10,589 nucleotides of DNA, taken from contig DASPLH010000159.1 in the NCBI GenBank assembly GCA_035627675.1, positions 1 to 10,589 of the forward strand, given 5' to 3'. The notes below the pieces were generated by a model. That model saw nothing but the letters and a program-made list of their open reading frames with translations, did not search any database and was not told the origin of the DNA. This document shows, piece after piece, positions 6,353 through 10,589 of the stretch. The DNA is from DASPLH01 sp035627675 (GTDB taxonomy: Bacteria; Acidobacteriota; Terriglobia; Terriglobales; Acidobacteriaceae). The position numbers were made by a program, and so were the translations under genes. Every line of letters starts with the position of its first letter. Within the stretch, counting starts at the first letter, position 1.

Positions 6353-6925
6353 TCAGAATTTGAGGTTCTTGAATGGCAGGTACGCCATGAAGTCGGCGTG
6401 GTGGACGATGTAGGCCTCGGTCGTGCGCTTGACGAGGTCGCCCTCGCCGGCGTGGGCAGCGACGATGTGGCAGACCTCGTCGGGCAGGCCGCACTCCATG
6501 GCGAGTGCTACGCCCGTGAACGGATGGCGCAGGAGTTCGCCACGGCGGCTCTGAACGGTCTTCCCATCGCGACCTTCGTATTCAAGCAGCTTCCCAACGT
6601 CGGCAAGGATTGCGCCTGCGATCACCGTGTCGAGATCGATCTTCAGCGCGTTTCCCATGAACTCACGCATGGACTCGGCGGCGCTACGCGCGATGTGCAC
6701 GACGCAGCGCTTGTGCTCCATGAACGTGGTGGGACAGTTGGGGACAAGCAGCGTGAAAGGGATGCGGTTGAGATCTTCCGGGGTGAGGGGGCTGAGTTCG
6801 AGCGCGCGCTCCCAGCAGCGCGTGGTGCGCTCGCGCAGCTCTGCATTCTCGATCCACGCGAGTTCGGGCCACAGCTTCTCTACCTGCTGGCGGACGGAAC
6901 TCTGCTCGGTGGCGGTGATGGACAT
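6353..6925 (-). CDS. HD-domain-like protein with altered metal motif, first gene of the tricarboxylate operon
   Basis: This 190-residue soluble protein resembles HD-superfamily metal-dependent phosphohydrolases. The fold pattern is visible: EHKRCVVHIARS (H71) in the first helix, AGAILADVGKLLEYE (103-117) where family members usually have L-HD-I/V-GK, a conserved-looking RHPFTGVALA (H134), H153 and H158 in the next helix, and IVHHADF (H175, H176, D178) near the end. The His of the HD doublet is Ala108, while Asp109 and the following GK are kept. One metal ligand is therefore missing, and catalysis may be altered or lost. I chose the ATG at residue 24 of the longest open frame because it alone has a Shine-Dalgarno site (GGAG, 5 bases upstream) and the extra N-terminus is low-complexity. 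It precedes prpD by 21 bp. The role is unknown: regulatory nucleotide binding, a hydrolase of a pathway intermediate and a structural partner are all possible. Confidence 0.75.
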   Translation of the reverse strand: MSITATEQSSVRQQVEKLWPELAWIENAELRERTTRCWERALELSPLTPEDLNRIPFTLLVPNCPTTFMEHKRCVVHIARSAAESMREFMGNALKIDLDTVIAGAILADVGKLLEYEGRDGKTVQSRRGELLRHPFTGVALAMECGLPDEVCHIVAAHAGEGDLVKRTTEAYIVHHADFMAYLPFKNLKF

Positions 6926-7058
6926 AACGGCTCCAGGACGGGATAACCCCGCGGACAGTGCCCGAGCCGGCGCCAAGGACGCCGTCTCAGGCAAACCGGA
7001 GAGCGTAGCAAAGGCGCGGACTTCGGGGAGTGACGCCAGTCATAGGCTCCGGTGACGT
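6926..7058 (-). other. Probable leader/promoter region of the HD-prpD operon, no clear promoter elements
   Basis: This 133-bp gap lies between the heptamer array and the HD-like gene. The preceding gene has a terminator-like hairpin, so the operon promoter should be here. I tried TTGxxx-type -35 elements (TTGCTA, TTGCCT, TTGGCG on the minus strand) and found no matching -10 box at 16-18 bp, so no promoter is called. A possible direct repeat GTGACG-CCAG / GTGACGTCCAG (about 7030-7039 and 7053-7062) is the only candidate operator, and it is weak. Confidence 0.35.
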
Positions 7059-7128
7059 CCAGCCCCCAGCCGCCAGCCGCCGGACCCCAGCCGCCAGTTG
7101 CCAGTTGCCAGGTTCCAGCTTGCAGCAG
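7059..7128. repeat. Imperfect heptanucleotide tandem repeat (CCAGCCG/CCAGTTG)
   Basis: About ten consecutive 7-bp units occur in phase: CCAGCCC, CCAGCCG, CCAGCCG, CCGGACC, CCAGCCG, CCAGTTG, CCAGTTG, CCAGGTT, CCAGCTT, GCAGCAG. The phase is unbroken although single units vary. The array lies between the hairpin after the peptidase gene and the HD-like gene. Heptamer arrays of this kind are scattered between genes in some bacterial lineages, such as the STRR elements of cyanobacteria. No function can be read from the sequence. Confidence 0.75.
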
Positions 7129-7132
7129 CAGA

Positions 7133-7155
7133 AAGAGCCCCTTGCGGGGGCTCTT
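7133..7155 (-). terminator. Intrinsic terminator-like hairpin after the peptidase gene
   Basis: A 9-bp perfect stem, AAGAGCCCC with GGGGCTCTT, and a 5-nt loop lie 20 bp after the peptidase stop codon. On the minus strand the 3' arm ends in CTCTT and is followed by TCTGC, so the U-rich tail is short. Position and stem strength suggest it ends the OPT-peptidase transcript. Confidence 0.65.
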
Positions 7156-7175
7156 GGGTGCGGGTTGAACAAAGC

Positions 7176-8543
7176 TTACTTTTCGTGCACGGTCGCTGCT
7201 TGCGCAGCGGCCAGGACGTGGTCGACCGTCTGAATATCTACCAGCCCGAGGCAGCCGTAGATCGCCGGGAGAACACGCGCGGCTGGATATTTGCGGCGCA
7301 ACGCGGCGACCTTCTCGGTGCCTGCGCGATAGGCCGGCAGGTACATGCGGCCCAGCAGCGGGTGCTGTCCCCAGGCTCCGGAGAGTTTGCCGGCGCGCTC
7401 TTCGCTGACAAGGAATTCGCGGCGCAGGATACGAGCGACCTCTTCCTTCTGGCGACCCTCGCCCCAGGTCAGGTACGAGGATTGGTTCTTGGCATCGTCC
7501 TGGAGGAGCGCCAGGAGCACTCCGATCTGGAGGTCTTCGTCCGGAAGCTGGTCCACTTCGGTTACGCCGTGGGCAATGAGGATCGCGTTGTTGGCGATGC
7601 CTTCGAAGAGCGATGCGGCGCGGGTGTTCATCGTGAGCACCGTGGCTTCAAATCCCGCGAGTTTCCGGAAGTACAGGTTCTGAAGGTACGCGAAGGTCGT
7701 GACGTGTCCGGGCACGACTTCGTGGCTTACGAGTTGTTCGAACTCGGGAACCGAGATATGAAGCGAGGCATTGATCTCGTACGTCGCTTCGTACGTCGGA
7801 CTGCCATCGGCGTTACGGGCGCGGCCGACGTAGTTCATGGAACCGGAGAACCAGGCTTCCTTGATCGGCAGGAACTCGATGTTGGCGCGGGGCACGGCGG
7901 CGAGTTCCGCCGGGAGATGCGGAAGCAGATTGGCCTGGCTGAGGTTGTCGAAGCGGGCGATGACAGCGGCTCCGAGGGCTCGAACCGACGCCATCGGCAC
8001 GTTGCGTTCTTTGCGCCAGGCATCAACCGCGGCGAGAAGCGTCTCTGGCGTGCCGGAGGAGAAACCGGCGCGGCCGAGCAGTTCGGCGACTCGTTCGCGT
8101 TTCGCTTCCGGCCGCGAAGGTTCGGGAGCACGCGCCGTGGAAGCCTCGACGCAGCGAACGTACGGGACCGGGTCGCCCTTACCGAGGATCTCCATCGCGA
8201 GGTCCCACATGACATCAAGACAGAGGGCGAGACCGTTGAGGTAGTCGCCGCGATGTCCGCCGAGTCTGGCAGCCTCGCTGCGAACTCCCGCGATCGCCGC
8301 CGGAAGATCGACTTCGCGCAGGTACTGCTCGACTGCGGCACGGTCCACGGCCTTGCCGGAAACGCCTCCGGTTTCGCGAACTCGAGCCGCGGCGGGCGTG
8401 GTATATGCGAGCGGCAGCGGTTCGTCCGAGAACCACGAATCGGCGATGAAGCGTCCGGTTCCGGAGGGGCACATCACATCTCCACCCCAGAGGGTGTCAA
8501 TTCCGAGAACCGCATCCGCGACTAACTTGCCTACCGCGTCCAT
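7176..8543 (-). CDS. DUF885-like zinc metallopeptidase
   Basis: This 455-residue protein carries SHEVVPGH (273-280), the HExxPGH form of the HExxH zinc motif that marks DUF885-type peptidases, with H274 and H280 as zinc ligands, E275 as catalytic base and E314 (FEGIANNA) as a plausible third ligand. No signal peptide or membrane segment is seen, so it is probably cytosolic. Family members are often longer, and the N-terminal half here is only loosely recognisable. The start is the ATG with AAGGAG 5 bases upstream; an in-frame ATG 48 bases earlier has no such site. Its first 13 bases overlap the end of the OPT transporter gene, so the two are almost certainly co-translated, and it probably cleaves the peptides the transporter imports. 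A short in-frame duplication at 7777-7800 gives TYEATYE, just before the motif. Confidence 0.75.
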   Translation of the reverse strand: MDAVGKLVADAVLGIDTLWGGDVMCPSGTGRFIADSWFSDEPLPLAYTTPAAARVRETGGVSGKAVDRAAVEQYLREVDLPAAIAGVRSEAARLGGHRGDYLNGLALCLDVMWDLAMEILGKGDPVPYVRCVEASTARAPEPSRPEAKRERVAELLGRAGFSSGTPETLLAAVDAWRKERNVPMASVRALGAAVIARFDNLSQANLLPHLPAELAAVPRANIEFLPIKEAWFSGSMNYVGRARNADGSPTYEATYEINASLHISVPEFEQLVSHEVVPGHVTTFAYLQNLYFRKLAGFEATVLTMNTRAASLFEGIANNAILIAHGVTEVDQLPDEDLQIGVLLALLQDDAKNQSSYLTWGEGRQKEEVARILRREFLVSEERAGKLSGAWGQHPLLGRMYLPAYRAGTEKVAALRRKYPAARVLPAIYGCLGLVDIQTVDHVLAAAQAATVHEK

Positions 8544-10546
8544 GTGATCTCCTTGGGCTTCTTCATAGCCCCGAACCAGACGTACATGCACATGCCGATA
8601 AAGAGCAAGAGAGAGATGGTCTGCGAAACGCTCTCGACGGCGTAGAACGGCGTGCGGATGAGATCTTCGCTGTAGCCGGGGACGAGACGCAAGGCCGCGC
8701 CGAAGACCCCGCCGAGCGCGCCGCCGGCCATGAGTCCGGAGGCGATGATGACACCGCGCTCGCGCATCGATCTACCCGGCTCGCCGCCGGTGTGCCCGGC
8801 ACGCTTGTTGATGAAGTGCGAGAGGAAGCCGCCGACCAGCGCCGGGGTGTTGAGTTCCAGCGGCAGATACATGCCCAGGGCGAAGATGAGCGAAGGCTGG
8901 CCGAGCATTTCCAGGATGAGCGCGATCATCGCGCCGACGCCGAAGAGCACGTAGGCGACGGGCTGATGGCTCATGAAGCCCTCTACCAGCGCCTTCATGA
9001 TTGCAGCCTGCGGAGAAGGAAGCACGGGACGAAGATCCCCCGGGACGGCTTCTCCGAACTGGAAGGCGCTCGCAAGCATCACGATGGTGAGTCCGGCGGC
9101 AGCGGCGGCGGCGATCACCCCGATGAACTTCACCTTCTCCTGGGCCGCGGGAGTCGCGCCGAGCCAGTAGCCGGCCTTGAGGTCCGTGATGGTCTGTCCT
9201 GAGACGGACAACGCGGTACATACGATTCCGGCGATGACCATGACGAAGAACATGCCGGTCGTGCCGGACACTCCGAAGCGAAGCAGGACGACGCAGGAGA
9301 TGATGATGGTCAGCATCGTCATGCCCGAGACGGGATTGCGGGCAGTGGTCGCAATGGCGTTGGCCGCGACCGAGGCGAAGAAAAACGAGAACACAAGGGT
9401 CATCACCAGGCCGATGCCGACCACGGTCCAGGAAACGGGCAGATGACCGAGGAGCGCCGCCACGCCGACGGCTCCGATGACGACTCCGGCGAAGATCGCC
9501 GTCATCGATATGTCGCGATCCGTGCGCTCCGGCTGCGTGGCCTCGCCATGGCGGAAGACGCGAAGAGCGATGCCAAAAGCCCCGGCGACGACGCGCAGCG
9601 ACTTGATGATTCCGAAGATGCCGGCCGTGGCGATGGCTCCGACACCGATGAAACGCACGTAGCTGCGGTAGATCTGGACGGCCGACATATCGGCAATCGG
9701 AATCGTGCCGGGATACACGGTTCCGGCGAACTGGCTGCCGATCATGAAGATCAACGGGACAAGGACGAAATTCGAAAGAACGCCGCCGGCGCACAGGATC
9801 ATCGAACTGCGAAGGCCCATCACATAACCGAGCCCGAGGATGAAGCTGATGGCATCGAAGCTGAATGCGACGCGGGCCTTCGTCGATAGCGACTGAACGG
9901 CTGGGATGAACTGGAGATCGACGAACTCCTTCCAGACATGGAAGGTGGTAACGAAGAAGTCGTAAACGCCCGAGATGGCGGTGGCCTGCAAAAGAAGCTT
10001 CGCCTGCGAGCCGCCCTTTTCGCCTGTCACAAGCACTTCGGTGATGGCCGTGGCCTCAGGGTACGGCAGCAGCCCGTGCATCTCGCGGACGAAGTAGCGG
10101 CGCAGCGGGATCAGGAACAGGACGCCAAGGCAGCCTCCGGCGAGACAGATAAAAATGGTCTGCACCGGGTGAGGGTCGAGTTTCAGGATGTAGAGCGCCG
10201 GGAGCGTGAAGATGGCTCCGGCGACGACCGAACCGGCGACTCCGCCGATTCCGGTCATGATGACGTTCTCCAGCACACTGGAGCGGCGGGCATACACGCG
10301 CGCGAGCCCAATGGCGAGGATCGATATCGGAATCGCGGACTCCATCACCTGCCCGACCTTTAAGCCGGAATAGGCCGATGCGACGGTGAAGATGACGCAC
10401 AGGAATACGCCCCAGCCGATGGAGCGCCAGGTGAGTTCCGGGAGTTTCGCGTCGGGCGAAACCAGCGGCGGATAAGTCTCGCCGGGTTTCAGCGGTTCGT
10501 AGGCGTTGGCAGGCAGAGATTTCGTTTCGACTTCAGTTGTCGCCAA
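8531..10546 (-). CDS. OPT family oligopeptide transporter
   Basis: This 671-residue integral membrane protein resembles the prokaryotic OPT family (TIGR00733-like), proton-coupled carriers of peptides or metal-chelate-like compounds. A soluble N-terminus of about 40 residues is followed by many hydrophobic segments, beginning at about 42-60 (IGWGVFLCVIFTVASAYSGL) and ending at about 643-659. Family-like patterns are SAYSGLKVGQV (57-67), LPYPEATA (160-167), ARNPVSGMT (402-410), TDLKAGYWLGATP (454-466) and MYLPLELNTPALVGGF (559-574). The start is TTG: it is preceded by AGGAGA at 6 bases, and no ATG or GTG is in frame between it and the window edge. Only 43 bp upstream are available, so its promoter is not visible. 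The 3' end overlaps the peptidase gene by 13 bp. Substrate is inferred from the peptidase partner and is not certain. Confidence 0.85.
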   Translation of the reverse strand: MATTEVETKSLPANAYEPLKPGETYPPLVSPDAKLPELTWRSIGWGVFLCVIFTVASAYSGLKVGQVMESAIPISILAIGLARVYARRSSVLENVIMTGIGGVAGSVVAGAIFTLPALYILKLDPHPVQTIFICLAGGCLGVLFLIPLRRYFVREMHGLLPYPEATAITEVLVTGEKGGSQAKLLLQATAISGVYDFFVTTFHVWKEFVDLQFIPAVQSLSTKARVAFSFDAISFILGLGYVMGLRSSMILCAGGVLSNFVLVPLIFMIGSQFAGTVYPGTIPIADMSAVQIYRSYVRFIGVGAIATAGIFGIIKSLRVVAGAFGIALRVFRHGEATQPERTDRDISMTAIFAGVVIGAVGVAALLGHLPVSWTVVGIGLVMTLVFSFFFASVAANAIATTARNPVSGMTMLTIIISCVVLLRFGVSGTTGMFFVMVIAGIVCTALSVSGQTITDLKAGYWLGATPAAQEKVKFIGVIAAAAAAGLTIVMLASAFQFGEAVPGDLRPVLPSPQAAIMKALVEGFMSHQPVAYVLFGVGAMIALILEMLGQPSLIFALGMYLPLELNTPALVGGFLSHFINKRAGHTGGEPGRSMRERGVIIASGLMAGGALGGVFGAALRLVPGYSEDLIRTPFYAVESVSQTISLLLFIGMCMYVWFGAMKKPKEITWTR

Positions 10547-10552
10547 GGCGGT

Positions 10553-10558
10553 TCTCCT
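10553..10558 (-). promoter_or_regulatory. Shine-Dalgarno (AGGAGA) deciding a TTG start for the OPT transporter
   Basis: AGGAGA stands 6 bases before the TTG codon. The frame upstream is open to the window edge but holds no ATG, GTG or TTG, so this site is the best evidence for the start chosen. Confidence 0.7.
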
Positions 10559-10589
10559 GAGGCGGAAGGCCGCTCGCAGTTTAGCTACC

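Noticed and set aside
6926..7058. Search for a sigma70 promoter or riboswitch upstream of the HD-like gene
   Set aside because: No -35/-10 pair with proper spacing and no known riboswitch core could be recognised.
7098..8525. A 475-residue open frame on the plus strand opposite the peptidase
   Set aside because: It begins inside the heptamer repeat and hairpin and is antisense to a gene with a clear zinc motif.

Overview
All recognisable genes lie on the minus strand, so the window reads from right (10589) to left (1). The DNA is GC-rich, with strong third-position GC bias that produces long antisense shadow ORFs. Gene spacing is tight, with clear Shine-Dalgarno sites. No ribosomal RNA, tRNA, transposase, phage gene or CRISPR array is visible. 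The gene set and a heptanucleotide repeat would suit a free-living heterotroph with a GC-rich genome, perhaps an acidobacterium or proteobacterium. That taxonomic guess is weak.

Module A (10546 to 7176) has two genes whose coding regions overlap by 13 bp. One is an OPT-family membrane transporter of about 670 residues with a TTG start. The other is a cytosolic DUF885-like zinc peptidase with an HEVVPGH motif. Together they look like a peptide uptake and hydrolysis pair. A GC-rich hairpin just after the peptidase stop probably ends this transcript.

The intergenic stretch 6926-7175 holds that hairpin and about ten imperfect 7-bp units (CCAGCCG/CCAGTTG). No convincing sigma70 promoter was found, although the next operon probably starts here.

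Module B (6925 to the left edge) is the most interesting part. It is a compact run of six genes: an HD-domain-like protein, a MmgE/PrpD dehydratase, a single-chain aconitase-superfamily enzyme resembling fungal homoaconitase, an NADP-type beta-decarboxylating isocitrate/isopropylmalate-family dehydrogenase, a fused CitD-CitE protein (acyl carrier plus citryl lyase), and the N-terminus of CitF (acyl-ACP transferase). The encoded chemistry is dehydration, rehydration, oxidative decarboxylation and acyl-carrier-dependent C-C cleavage of a tricarboxylic acid. The substrate could be citrate, but homocitrate or another analogue is possible, because several members deviate from the standard citrate enzymes.

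Unusual details in module B are a 48-bp duplicated gene junction that makes an 18-codon mini-cistron before the aconitase gene, a 22-bp perfect palindrome between the dehydrogenase and citDE, loss of the signature His in the HD protein, an Asn-to-Ile change in the dehydrogenase substrate loop, and a shifted prosthetic-group serine in the CitD domain. Nothing can be said about the genes beyond either edge, including the accessory genes citC, citX and citG.
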